A stretch of DNA of 64,000 nt. Origin: Cavia porcellus (taxonomy: Eukaryota > Chordata > Mammalia > Rodentia > Caviidae). Position numbers and translations under genes: made by a program. The notes beneath the pieces are model-generated. The model saw nothing but the letters and a program-made list of their open reading frames with translations, had not been told where the DNA came from and ran no database searches. Below, in pieces: positions 47,238-58,545 of this stretch; the first letter of the stretch is position 1; every line of letters begins with the position of its first letter. Location: NCBI RefSeq assembly GCF_034190915.1, contig NW_026947484.1:76889982-76953981 (forward strand), given 5' to 3'.

Positions 47238-49849
47238 GGGCCGCTGAAGAAGCTCTCCTACCCACTTCGATCAAAATCACCTGGAGGTCAAATGATCCGG
47301 TTTGGGTACCTCAGTGGCCCCTGCCTAAGGAGAAGCTATTAGCCTTGTCAGAAATAGTCAGTACACAACTTAGATTAGGACACATTAAGCCGTCAACCTC
47401 CCCATGGAACACCCCCATTTTTATAATTAAGAAAAAGTCTGGCAAGTGGAGGCTGCTCCATGATCTAAGGGCGGTCAACGCGCAGATGCAGTCCCTGGGG
47501 GCGGTCCAGAGGGGGCTGCCAGCTCTCTCAGCCATCCCTCAGTCCTGGCCAGTTTATGTTATAGATCTTAGAGACTGTTTCTTCTCAATCCCCCTGCATC
47601 CAGAGGACACTCATAGGTTCGCCTTTACTTTACCCACCATTAACCAAGAAAGCCCTGATCTCAGATACGAGTGGATAATGCTGCCCCAAGGTATGGCCAA
47701 CAGTCCCACTATGTGTCAGATTTACCTTGATTCCCTACTGGCCCCCCTACGGAAATCCTTTCCCAAGATAAGATGTGTGCATTACATGGACGACCTTTTA
47801 CTCAGCGGCAGGGACCCAGACATGCTAAATAATATGCTCGGCCAGTTGGTCGAGGCCCTGAGACAAGCTAATCTGCATGTTGCCCCCGACAAGATTCAGG
47901 GAGGAGAAATGGTGACCTACTTAGGCGCGAAAATCTCCCCTATGCTAGTCTCTCCACAGAAGGTCACCATTAGGACGGATGGCGTTAGGACCCTAAATGA
48001 CATGCAAAAGCTATTGGGAGACATTAATTGGATTAGGCCATATTTACATATACCAAATTCAGATCTCAAACCCCTGTTCGACCTTCTGAAGGGAGACCCA
48101 GATATAGCCTCCCACAGGAGGCTCACTCCTGAGGCAAGAGCTGCCTTACAGAGAGTGGAAAAAGCCTTAGGTGGGGCTACCTTACACAGAATTGAACCAG
48201 GGCGACCCTTTGATGTCTGTTTGCTACAGACTAGTCTACAGCCCACAGCGGTGATTTGGCAGAAAGGACCATTACTGTGGATACACCCTAAGGTCTCACC
48301 TGCAAAAGTCATAGAGCATTACCCGGAGGCAGTCGCTTCATTGGCCCTTGAAGCGCATGATAGAGCTGTCCAACATTTTGGCTCAGGACCACAAGCCATC
48401 CGAGTACCCTATACCGCCAGCCAGATCAAGACCCTGGCTGCCTGCATAGATACGTGGGCCATTCTGAGATGTGTTTTCCATGGGGATATAAACAATCAAT
48501 ACCCTAAAGACCCTATCTTGTCATTTGTCACTCAGCACCCTATAATTTTTCCAAAGGTTACTGTCTCTGAGCCATTAGTCCCAGCAACTACAATATACAC
48601 AGATGGCTCCAAGACGGGGATAGGCGCCTATGTGATCCTAGGTAAGCCCCCGGTTACCATACAATTTGAACCTGATCAGCCTCAGGTGGTGGAACTGCAG
48701 ATCATTAAAATGATTCTTGAACGGTTCTCAGAAGCCATTAATATTGTCTCCGATTCTAGGTATGTGGTCAATGCTATGCAAGTGCTTGAGACTGCCGGTT
48801 TAATTAGATCCACTTCCACAGTGGCTGGGCTGTTCCTGTCTATCCAGACATTGCTTCAGAACAGACACCATAAGGTCTTCACCACCCACATAAGAGCACA
48901 TACATCCCTGCCGGGGCCCATGGCACAGGGGAATGCGGCTGCTGATACTGCCACTCGCCCGTTATGGATTTTTACCTTACTAACACCAATCGAGCGAGCC
49001 CGTGCCTTCCATGATAAGTTTCATGTCAATGCCAGGACACTAGCAAACAATTTCCATGTTTCCAGAGCAGATGCACGAGATATCGTGCGACTATGTGACT
49101 CCTGTGCCACATACAAACCTGCCATACCGATGGGAGTAAACCCTCGAGGTTTGATCCCTGGTGATGTTTGGCAGATGGACATCACACATATACAGGAGTT
49201 TGGGACTCTTAAATATGTTCATGTTTCCACAGACACCTGTTCTCACGTCATATTCGCAACAGCAGAAACAGGTGAAAAAGTGTCTAATGTGATCAATCAT
49301 TGCCTGGCGGCTTGGGCCGCATGGGGCAAATCAAAAATATTAAAAACTGATAATGGACCAGCCTATATAGGCAAAGCCTTCAATGAGTTCTGCAAAATGA
49401 TGGAGGTTCAATTAAAACATGGTATCCCATACAATCCCCAAGGTCAAGGAATCATTGAGAGGGCTCATAGAAGCCTCAAAGAAATTTTACAAAAACAAAA
49501 AGGGGGAGTAGGCCAAGGCCTGGCCCCAAAGGCACGATTATCCATGGCACTATTCACACACAATTTTTTAAATTTAAATAATGATAATTGCTCCCCAGCC
49601 GTGGAGCACTGCAACCCTTCCCCCAACCATAAAGGGTGGGTGAAGTGGAAAGATGTCCTGACAGGACAATGGATGGGCCCGGATCCAGTGGTCAGCTGGA
49701 ACCGAGGCGCGGTTTGTGTTTTCCCACAGGAATCGGGACGAGAACCACTGTGGGTACCGGAGAGACTGACACGGGCGACAAAGCCCTCGACTGAAGATCA
49801 GACCTGCCCTACCGGAGATCCATCACAGACCAACCAACAAGATGAATAG
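47229..49849 (+). CDS. pol: Pol: reverse transcriptase, RNase H and integrase
   Basis: Entered by -1 frameshift from pro; the first in-frame ATG is at 47345 and the stop TAG at 49847-49849. RT: KKKSGKWRLLHDLRAVN early, then the catalytic YMDD at 47783-47794. RNase H: YTDGS with the Asp codon at 48602, then a VSDSRY motif near 48750. Integrase: an HHCC zinc-binding region (about 49008-49110), then Asp codons at 49178 and 49349 and Glu at 49457, spaced as the D,D-35-E triad. A C-terminal domain with WKDVLTGQWMGPDPV ends the protein. All key catalytic residues are present and no stop interrupts it. Confidence 0.95.
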
Positions 49850-50343
49850 AAATAGCGGTAGCCCGAAATGGACAAGAAGATCCTCAGGCATATGCATGGC
49901 TCGCTCGCCTAGCCTACGACCGAGTCTAGGGGTGGTGAGCTTCCCACACTCCTCCTCTAAAAAATTATGACATAGCTGGGTAGGAGAGTCAATGACGGGT
50001 AAGAGCGTACTCCCCCGGTGCGACTCAACCTAAGCCAGGCCCTACCCCATCCTGCACGTAAGCCGCTGGACTGTTAGATGCTGCCCAGGTCTAAATTTCT
50101 CTCCGAGGGGATTTCTTTACGGAGAGAAAATGAGTGCAAGCTTGTGTGCATCCAGGTTCCGTCCAGTTTGTGCCTGGCCCTAGAAAAAGGACGAGGGCCT
50201 CAGGGCCTTGGCGGACCATGGGACGGCCGACCAGGGTCTAAGCCAAGGACCTACGGTGGGCCTACACATAGGGCATAAGCCTCTGCACCCAGTCCAGGAA
50301 GGGCTACGATGCGCACATTCATAAAAAATAAAAAAGGGGGAGA
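49850..50343 (+). other. post-pol non-coding region with polypurine tract, no env
   Basis: About 490 bp separate the pol stop from the 3' LTR. I see no signal peptide, membrane segment or envelope-like frame; a 66-codon frame near 50078 is unconvincing. The last bases, AAAAAAGGGGGAGA (50330-50343), are the polypurine tract that primes plus-strand synthesis, directly touching the LTR. Confidence 0.85.
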
Positions 50344-50765
50344 TGTTGGGAGCCGCAGCCCCGAGCCCGGTCGCCTCACTTGGCGGACGTGAGGCCTGTA
50401 GTAAAGAGTAAAGCCTGAGGTAGATTACCCCTCCCATCGAGCACGTTAGTTTCCTGCTTACCGCGTAAGCAACCCGCTCAACAATATAGTCTGCCTGGCA
50501 ACTGATGATGTTAGCCAATCAGCTTGCCTTGCTTACTTTAACATGATTGGACACTGTATCCGTATATATACTGGTGCCACCCCTGGGGGAGAAGAAGAAG
50601 CCCGGAAGTAGAAGCCCAAAAGGAGCCGCGGGGAGCGGACCAAAGGAGGCTTCGGCTGGGAGCGATCCCAGGGCAGGCTGTACGGAGAAGGAAAATAAAA
50701 GAAAAGGTTGTCCACTGCCAGACTTTGTCGTGTGTCCTTCCTGCCGGCCGGGAGCGACATCGACA
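50344..50765 (+). repeat. 3' LTR (422 bp)
   Basis: Same length and, by eye, identical to the 5' LTR except for one C-to-T change three to seven bases from the end. TATA is at 50563-50570 and AATAAA at 50694-50699. GACAAC follows at 50766-50771. Confidence 0.95.
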
Positions 50766-50771
50766 GACAAC

Positions 50772-51365
50772 CATGGAGGGAACTTCAGGAAATCTCCTTT
50801 AGGAGACTCAAACAATGGAGAAGAGCAAGCGTGCCTTTTGATCATTCTCTTTCATCTTTTTTCTCCCTGGATTTTGATCTCTTTTAGCATTTTAAGACTT
50901 TGAGACTGGAAGCCATGTTCGAGGGATTTTGGAGCAAAGATCAAAGAAGACAAGATGCCTCTTCCCTTTGAGAATCTGCCATAGCAGTCTTGGACTGTTT
51001 TTCTCTACATGCTCATGTTTTATAGGAGATGAATTACTATGTGCATAAGCCATTTTCACTGGGTCTCTTTTACAAGCAGTTGAATGTTAAAGGAGGATTC
51101 TACTGACTTTACCTGCTTTTCCTGTGGTCTCTACTGATTTTTCACTCTTTTTCTTTCCTTTGTAACTTCCCTTCAACATTTTTTCTGTGTTCATCTTTGG
51201 CTTCTGTCTCTATTACCTAGTGTCCCCCTCGTATTATTAAGTCCATTAGAAACTAAGAATGAGATCAAGTAATGAGATCAGCTAATTCCCATTGTCTCCT
51301 TTGGGTCAAACCTTACAGGACAGAATTTTTAAAAAAGTGGTAAATAAAATAATGTATTTAAAGTG
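50772..51365. other. intergenic DNA, no gene seen
   Basis: Continuation of the host sequence after the provirus. No gene or repeat recognised. Confidence 0.4.
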
Positions 51366-51369
51366 TCTG

Positions 51370-51550
51370 ATCTGATGGATGTGGTGGTACATGCATATAA
51401 TCCCAGTACCTGGGAGGCTGAGGCAGGAGAATTGCTGTGAATTCAAGGCCAGCCTAGGTTATAAAGTGAGTTCAAGGCTAGCCTGAACTGCATAGTGAAA
51501 CCCTGTCTCAAAAACACAGCTCCCTCAAACCCCCAACAAACAAACAATAA
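51370..51550 (+). repeat. B1/Alu-like 7SL SINE
   Basis: GATGTGGTGGTACATGCATATAATCCCAGTACCTGGGAGGCTGAGGCAGGAGAATTGC and GTGAAACCCTGTCTCAAAAAC are the standard 7SL SINE phrases in the forward direction, followed by an A/C-rich tail. A tandem-like repeat of GAGTTCAAGGCTAGCCTGAAC lies inside. Confidence 0.88.
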
Positions 51551-51554
51551 CACC

Positions 51555-52015
51555 CTCCCAGTCCCCACAAAAAAGCTGATAATGAGCTAGTTTCCATAAG
51601 TAAGTTTCTCTTCTCATCTTTGACTATGATATTCTGGAGTAGACATGTGGATTGAAGAAAAAATATTCCCAATTAGGAATCCAACTTAGGTGTGTAGTTG
51701 AAAGTATTCTGATAAAGCACCAGGAGGAATTTCTCAAAGCAATCTTTCCATTTATTAGGAATAATGAGAGGAAAATATAATAATTATACTTGGATCTAAA
51801 ATTCTATCTGTTTTCTCAAGAGACATTTTAGTACATAACAGATTACATGGTGCACTAACACCTTATAAAATTCAGAGTGAAACTGAAATGAAATGAAATC
51901 ATCGCTTAAAATAATTATTGGCTACTTGCTTTGTACTTATGGTCAAATCGAAGTATCAGAGTGATACCAGACAATCAGTAAACACTTACTGAGAGGCTGC
52001 TAAGTAGATTAGTGG
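51555..52015. other. intergenic DNA, no gene seen
   Basis: AT-rich, nothing recognised. Confidence 0.4.
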
Positions 52016-52017
52016 CC

Positions 52018-54460
52018 ACCAGCCTTTTTGGCACCAAGGATTGGTTTGTAAAAGACAATTTTTCTATGGACTGGGTGTGGTGAATGGTTTTGATATGATT
52101 AAAGTGTGTAATTTTTATTGTGCATTTTATTTCTATTAGTATTATACTGTAATAAAATAGCTATATAATTCATCATTATGCACAATCTCTGGGATCCATT
52201 GCTTATTTTTCTGCAATATGATGGCCCTATCCATGGTGATGGGAGACAGTGACACCTTAAGTGTGTTGTTTTTGTCCAGTTGACTCTATAACTTCATTTT
52301 GGCTGCTGTCATAGCAGAAAGCTCTGCTTCATAAAGATCAGGTGTTGGAAGTATGAACAGGCCTTTCAATGCTTTTTAAAATTATTTTTAAAGTTTTATT
52401 TTATTTCATTTTATTAGTACATGTTTGCAGGACACAATGTTTGCATTCTTTGTGTGGGGTTGGTACACATGGTATTCTCAGGATGTCCCACCTGGACATT
52501 AATATAGAATGTGTGGAGAATCTCAGTCATCATTTTAAGGCCATTGGTATTTGAGATCTTACATAGCTGACTGTCCAGTGCTGACAAAGTCATTTGCACT
52601 TAGTGCATTCACAAATGGGTCATTGATTTATTCCTTCCCAATCTGGGGATCTTATTGATTGGGAAATGATGCTCCAACTCTTTTGAAAGCTGAGACAGGT
52701 GATCATGCCCAGCAGGGAGAAATAAGGCCCTGTCTCAGTCTCTTTCAAAATCTCTGACAGCATTTGAAACACGTCAAAAATCAAAATGATTCCATTCCAA
52801 CTTTGAATGTGGCTACTTGAACACAATTATCATTATCTCCTGAAGCAAAAGACAATTCATTGATCAGGTTGCATATGTCCCATGCATAAGCAAACTTCTT
52901 GACTACTCTGTCACCAAAATGTGCTGCTGTGGTGAGTCTTTCTGTAGAAGAAATCTCTGGAGTGACTCTTGTAGCTCAGAAACTCTGGTCCATGTTCTGC
53001 CTTTATTTCCATGTATAAGAGAAGTGTGTGTGCTCTGTATCCACCTCCTCACAGAGCTATATCAACACATGTTAGCGAAGAGCACATACTTTACATGATT
53101 TTAATTAACCCTGAGAAATGTTGACTTTGTTTTCAATTAGCCAGAATTTCTTTATGGATGATATGGTGAGAGACTCACATTCATAAATGATCTCTTTGAC
53201 CCAAACAGTAAAATCAGAAACTTGTCCAGTCATGGCAGCCGCATTTGTGCATACTGTGGCACAAAATGACCAAGCAGATTTCCTGATGTATAATCATTCA
53301 AAGAATCGAACGGTTCTGCTGCTGTGGTGTTGGCTGGCAACAAAAGTGCATGTAACATGTCTGCACATCCTCCTGAAAAATTTATTACACAAAAGCAAGT
53401 ATTGCTGCCTTGCTGTCAGTGTCAACAGACTTGTCAACCTGGATTGTATACCACAGCGACTCATTAATTAATTCTAGCAACTATGTGTCAGCATACCCTG
53501 CCATTTGTAGCTATGGTGCTCGTTGAAAGAGGGATACTGCCACCTTTGATCTACAGCATCTCTTAAAAGTTCATGACAAACGTCCCCAGAGGCAGGTAGA
53601 ATCAATCAGTTCTTCACCACAGTGAAGGGCTTCTTAGCTTTAGCTAAGTATCTTAGTAGGAGAGCCACTAAGAATGCTATTTTTTGTGTGAACAGATTTG
53701 ATGAAGTGATGGCCTTCAGTAATTACTCTTTCTTTATATTTCTTTTTTTTTTTTCTATTGAGAAACTCCAGAGGCTTGTCTTTTAAAGCAGGGTGCTTGG
53801 TCTCCCTGGGGTGAGGTAGTTTTGAAGGGTTCATAGCTTCACTGGACAGCTGGGTGCCACACAATATACAAAGTGGGCTTGGAGAATGTGAATCGTCAGG
53901 AGCAATAAACCTGTAATTTAAGTAGGACCCTTGGCATGTTCTTTTTGTCAGTGGTCTTAGAGTTTCTGGTTGTCTTGTCCTGAGGTCTTTTCCCTTTTTG
54001 ATAAAAGCTCTCCGGTGACTTTTTTTTCCCCACATTTTGGGGAGAGTTAACTTGTGGGCCTACTAACAGTGTGATCAAGAAGACAGAGTGGTAAAGAGAG
54101 TAACGGAAGGGCCAGGCACAGACTAAAGGAAGCGCTGGACTCTCATGGAAAGCCTGCCAGCAGATGCAGCTGTGCGATTGAAGCATGTCAACCCACTTGT
54201 CCATGTAAAGCCTGCTACCAGATGCAGCTTAATTGTTACTTGCCTCTCACAACAGGGTTTTGATTTGAGTCTGCAGGCAATTATGTTCTCTGGGGAGTCC
54301 AGCTCCTCTGCTAATGCTATCTGTATTTGCACCTGCTCCCGAGTGCTCAGCCGCCCCACAGATCACCAGGTGTGGGATTCTCATAAGAAGCACGTAACTT
54401 ACATCCCTCATATACACAGTTCATGGTAGGGTTCCTGCTCACGTAAGAACCTAGAGCCAT
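52018..54460 (-). mobile_element. fossil hAT-type DNA transposon (subfamily uncertain)
   Basis: The left end, CCAGCCTTTTTGGCACCAAGGATTGGTTTG...GACAATTTTTCTATGGAC, is the well-known terminus of an ancient mammalian hAT family. The right part near 54370-54450, ATTCTCATAAGAAGCACGTAACTTACATCCCTC...GTTCATGGTAGGGTTCCTGCTC, matches its other internal phrases. Between them, minus-strand segments look like decayed transposase. An AT-rich stretch at about 52365-52560 may be a nested insertion. I recall Zaphod/Tip100-like or Charlie-like names but cannot decide. No intact frame remains. Confidence 0.6.
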
Positions 54461-54690
54461 TCCTATGTTGATGGATATATAGGCCTTTCCAAGATTTAAC
54501 TCTTATGAGTTGCGGTGCTATAAACGTGTATGCGTGTGTCTCTGTAATATGATGTGGTTAACTCTTTTGGGAAGATATCTAGAAGGGAAAAACTAGAGAA
54601 AATGGGATTTACATTGTTTGTTTTTTGAAGAATCTCCATACTGATTTCCACAGTGGTTGCACTGGTTTACATTTCCACCAACCTTGAGTA
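54461..54690 (-). mobile_element. LINE-1 ORF2 3' fragment
   Basis: TGATGGATATATAGGCCTTTCCAAGATTTAAC...GCGGTGCTATAAACGTG and CTCCATACTGATTTCCACAGTGGTTGCACTGGTTTACATTTCCACCAACC are the reversed C-terminal ORF2 phrases seen in the other L1 copies here. Both ends are truncated, and it is more diverged than its neighbours. Confidence 0.75.
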
Positions 54691-57280
54691 TAATTATGCC
54701 AATTTATTTTATAATTTTATGTGTTAACACAGTATTTGTATAATACAGAAGTGCTTTAGAAATGTATGTGTAATTTTGACCCAAATCAAAAGACAAAATT
54801 TTATATAGTAAAATGTTACTTATTTCTAGGAATTAATATTATTTTATATATAAGATGTGAATCATAAAGAGATAAGTTCCTAACTACATCTAGACAATTA
54901 AAGATAAGATAGAAAATTTGATTAATAGCTAAATAAATGGTACAGTGACGTGGTATATAACTTAAGAGGATAGAAATAAGATAACAGACCAATCTCCATT
55001 CCAAAGAACTCTATGATAAGAATTGGTACACTGTAATTAATCAATACATTCTTTAGTTTACACTGAACTCTTTTGAATGTGTATGTTTCCATGATTCAAA
55101 CTCCAAGGCATATGGAAGTGTATTCAATGAAAATTCATCTTCCTATCCTCTTCCCTTGGCTACCTGGCTCATCTTTCCAAATACAGTAGTGTACTCATCC
55201 CTAAAAAATTTTAGTATACATGTAAAATGTACACAGAGATTCTTATTCTTCCTTAATGAAAATAGCAGCAAATGATTCTCTCTCCCTCATCTTGTATTTT
55301 TCTTTAAAAACATCTCGGAGAACATGCGTATCAGTACATAAAATCTGTTTTTTATTTGAAAGTACTGTAGCTTATTTAAATTGTCTATCATTGATATGAA
55401 TAGAGATTTTTGGCATAATTTTATTGTATAATCAATGCATTCCATGATAACTGGATTGGTTCCCAATTGGTGGTGTCTTCATTTACCATGCTGGGAATCA
55501 ATATCACATGTTTATGGTCATTAGCTATTTTAGGATTAAAGGTACAGACAGAAGTTCACCACAGCCTTTTGATAGGCTGCACTGTAAGGAATAGTCTTTT
55601 TGAAGTAACCAGGCAAGTTATTAGACACTACTAACATTTCCCTGGGTTGTGGATGAAACTTTCACAACAAAAAATAGCTTAGTGGTTACCATGGGGTAAA
55701 GTAGGGTTTGCTAAATGGCTAAAAAGAGGTACAAAGGAAATTTTGGGAGGGATAGAATTCTGTATATCATCATTATTATAATGGCTAAAACATGATATAC
55801 ATTTCTGGAAAGAACTAGGACTCAGTATTCCTTATATTTCCTGAAAATAAAACCCTTCCCCACTCCCCAGTGCATGCACCCTATCTGATATGCTTCTTGA
55901 CTGATCTTGCAGAACAGAAATATGGAGACATGCTGGCTGATACACCTGCAGCCTACATCTAACTCTCTGGCTTAGAGGAAAATATTCCCTAGGCCAAAAA
56001 GAAAGCGTCTTGTGCCATGTGTCTCAAAGGAACACTCATTTCTCAGTGACAGTGTCAATGGGAGCATTCTGACACTTTCTTTTGTTCACCAAAGGCTTGT
56101 CAAATCCCCGACTCATTCATCTACCTTCCTAGCATTCTAGAGAGTCTCAACGCAGCTCTCCATCTTGGAGGCACTCAACAGAGACACTTCTTGGGTTTTA
56201 TGACACACACAACTTGTTCTTTTGGATGAAAGTGTTTGCTGAGGCAGCAGATTCCTGATTGATTCTTTATTGGTACATTAAAATAGAATAGTTCTGCAGT
56301 ATTCATTCTTGACCAGAAGGAACATAAAATGTGTTTGATCTCTGGTTCATGATGGAGCTCCTTGGGTCTTGGGTAGATTATTTCTGATAGGTGCCCTTCA
56401 CCCAGAATTCCAGTGAGTACTCCAGGGTCAAAGATAAACTATATCCAGAGATGAAAGGACAATTGTTTCCCTACAAAGCCTCATAAATCAGTTTAGGTAT
56501 CATTCCTGTTTTATTTTATCATTTTATTTCTGGCACAACAACATTGAGACTGTTTGATGCGCTTAACTGAAAATATTTGTGTGGAGCCCTTCACTTTTAT
56601 TTTGTGATGAAAAGCATTACCTCAAAAGATGAGCTGATAAACTGGGAGAAAAAGCAAAGCGAACGTGCACTCGGTATCAGGCTGAGGCTCCAACATCTGA
56701 TTGTACTTAGTGTGGAGGAAACTTAAAAAAAAAATCAACCCAACTTTCATTTCTTGTTTCTTTTATCCTTAAGCTCAGCAATAAACTAGCACTCTTTGGT
56801 TAAAAAGTCAAGGGAACAGATGTATAATTCTGGTGCTTTAGCATCTATATTTCAAGGGGAGCATGTAAATTATGAGAACGTCGCTGGGGATTGGTGAGCC
56901 TCCAGAGCGCGAATGGTGCTGCCGTCAGTCACCTCTTTCTGTCTGTCCCTTCCCAGGCTGGTTACTCAATGGCTGCAGCCTGGAATCATCCGAAGGAAAT
57001 GGTGTGTTCACAGGCAGGAAGTAAGTGACTGAACCGAAGAGTGGTCCAGTGATCCTGGAAAAGATACTACTGGTCATTAGCAGCACACATCAGGGACAGA
57101 AGAGGCAGAGACAGCATAAAGTCCTGTCTCACCAGACCTGGATTGTGTTCCATCCCACCGTCTGAGACCTGAAGGAGGGTACTCCACGATTTTCTGTTCT
57201 GAAACTTGGAAATGCCAGGCCTACATAGAAGATTTTTGAGAGCATGAATGAGAAAATACTGTGTACAAAATGCTTAGCTT
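54691..57280. other. intergenic DNA, no gene seen
   Basis: AT-rich DNA with no exon, RNA gene or repeat that I can assign with confidence. Confidence 0.4.
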
Positions 57281-57281
57281 G

Positions 57282-57370
57282 GGCTGGGGATACAGCTTAG
57301 CCCCTGCTTGGCAAGCTCAAGGCTGTGAGTTTGAATTCCAGCACCACCTCCCCCGCTCCCACAAAAGAAA
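57282..57370 (+). repeat. diverged ID-type SINE
   Basis: GGGCTGGGGATACAGCTTAG followed by CTGTGAGTTTGAATTCCAGCACCACC matches ID boxes with a deletion between them. An A-rich tail follows. Confidence 0.75.
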
Positions 57371-58340
57371 ACCAATCAAAGTGCTTAGCTTAGTGCTCCA
57401 ATATAGGTGTCTATTTTTTTTTTAAAATGATAATTCATTAAACATAAAAAAGCAACATTCAAAATTTCAAATTCAAAAGTGGGAAAGGTCATTTGAAGCT
57501 ACCTGGTTTGATGTCTTCATTTTGGGTGGACAGTGGCTTTTCCCAAGGTGATGGGCAGAATATCTCATGGTGTCTGGTGTTTCAGCCTTAGCCCAGTGCC
57601 CCTTTTAGGAGACTACACTGTCATCACCCTCTAGCGCCATCAATGTAGGGCTCCTTGTGGTCTAGTCAGCACCTGCTACAGTGCCTGACACCTGGTGAAG
57701 ATCTGTTCCATTGGAGAAGGAGACTGTTGGGTCTGTCACCAGAAGAGAACATTATTTTGCTCTGCATTTCAGGCTAGATGTCTTTATGAAGAGCCACTAA
57801 GCATAACACTAAGAACTGCTTATTGCATGCCACACATTATTAATCAGCTTCATATGGGAAGTGAGCCAAAAATTGGGATATTAAGAAAACTGCTAACCAA
57901 GGTATGAGAATGTGGCTGGAATCCCAATTTATTCTTCAGCAATCAGCAAATGCTTTTTTAGATGCTTGCTTACATTTCAGATTAAATTATTAAATGAGCT
58001 AACAATCAAGGTTAAAGAATGATAGGTTGCCACATATGCTACAGGGAAACACACAGGCAAACAAATAGTTCTTTAACTATCATCTAAATGTCATTAGGAA
58101 TTATGGGACTTCATTCCCTTTTCCTAAGAATTAAGATAAACATGACAGATTCCTCTTCTCGAAAATATGCTTTTAGAGAACAAGTCTAAGATCTGGGGCT
58201 TAGTTTTAGGTGTGGACAGCTGACCTTGTTTCCCTAACAAAGGGAATCCACACATGACCCCTTCACCACCGTTCACTATGTGTTTCCTCTTGCCTCCAAA
58301 GGAAGGTAAGATGGCCAGAGGGCCCTGCCAAACTGAGTGA
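57371..58340. other. intergenic DNA, no gene seen
   Basis: No gene or clear repeat seen. Confidence 0.4.
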
Positions 58341-58402
58341 CAATCACATTCTCTTCTCTTCTCTCTCTCTCTCTTCCTGTCTGTCTGTCTCTCTCTCTCT
58401 TT
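58341..58402. repeat. (TC)n / (TCTG)n low-complexity tract
   Basis: Alternating CTCTCT and CTGT runs. Frames through it give arginine/glutamate-rich artefacts on the other strand. Confidence 0.85.
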
Positions 58403-58545
58403 AGTTCTAGGAATTGAGTCTGAGATATTTCCCAACCCCTTTTAACTTTTTTTTTTTTGAGATAGGGATTTGCTAACTTGCTAAGTTTCTTTGGTTGATT
58501 TGAACTTAAGGTCCTCCTGCCTCAGCCTCCTGGGCTCCACTATTC
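58403..58545 (-). repeat. B4/B1-like SINE
   Basis: TTCTAGGAATTGAGTCTGAGATATTTCCCAACCCC is an ID-like part. It is followed by a T-run and TTGAGATAGGGATTTGCTAACTTGCTAAG...CTCCTGCCTCAGCCTCCTGGGCTCC, a reversed B1-like part. Confidence 0.6.

Larger units (their letters stand above)
44161..50771 (+). mobile_element. complete env-less class II endogenous retrovirus (betaretrovirus-like)
   Basis: This is a provirus of about 6.6 kb: LTR, primer-binding site, gag, pro, pol, polypurine tract, LTR. A 6-bp duplication GACAAC (44161-44166 and 50766-50771) and TG...CA ends fit class II integrase. The LTRs begin TGTTGGGAGCCGC, as IAP-type LTRs do. The internal frames follow betaretroviral order in successive -1 frames, with dUTPase inside pro. 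No env is present: 49850-50343 holds only non-coding DNA. By eye the LTRs differ at one base in 422, and gag, pro and pol have no visible break, so insertion is recent. IAP-like is my best affinity, but phylogeny is needed. Confidence 0.95.

Noticed and set aside
50078..50278. 66-codon frame after pol as a possible env remnant
   Set aside because: There is no signal peptide, membrane segment or envelope-like motif, and the region is too short.
58124..58435. Arginine/glutamate-rich minus-strand frame
   Set aside because: It is caused by the (TC)n tract.
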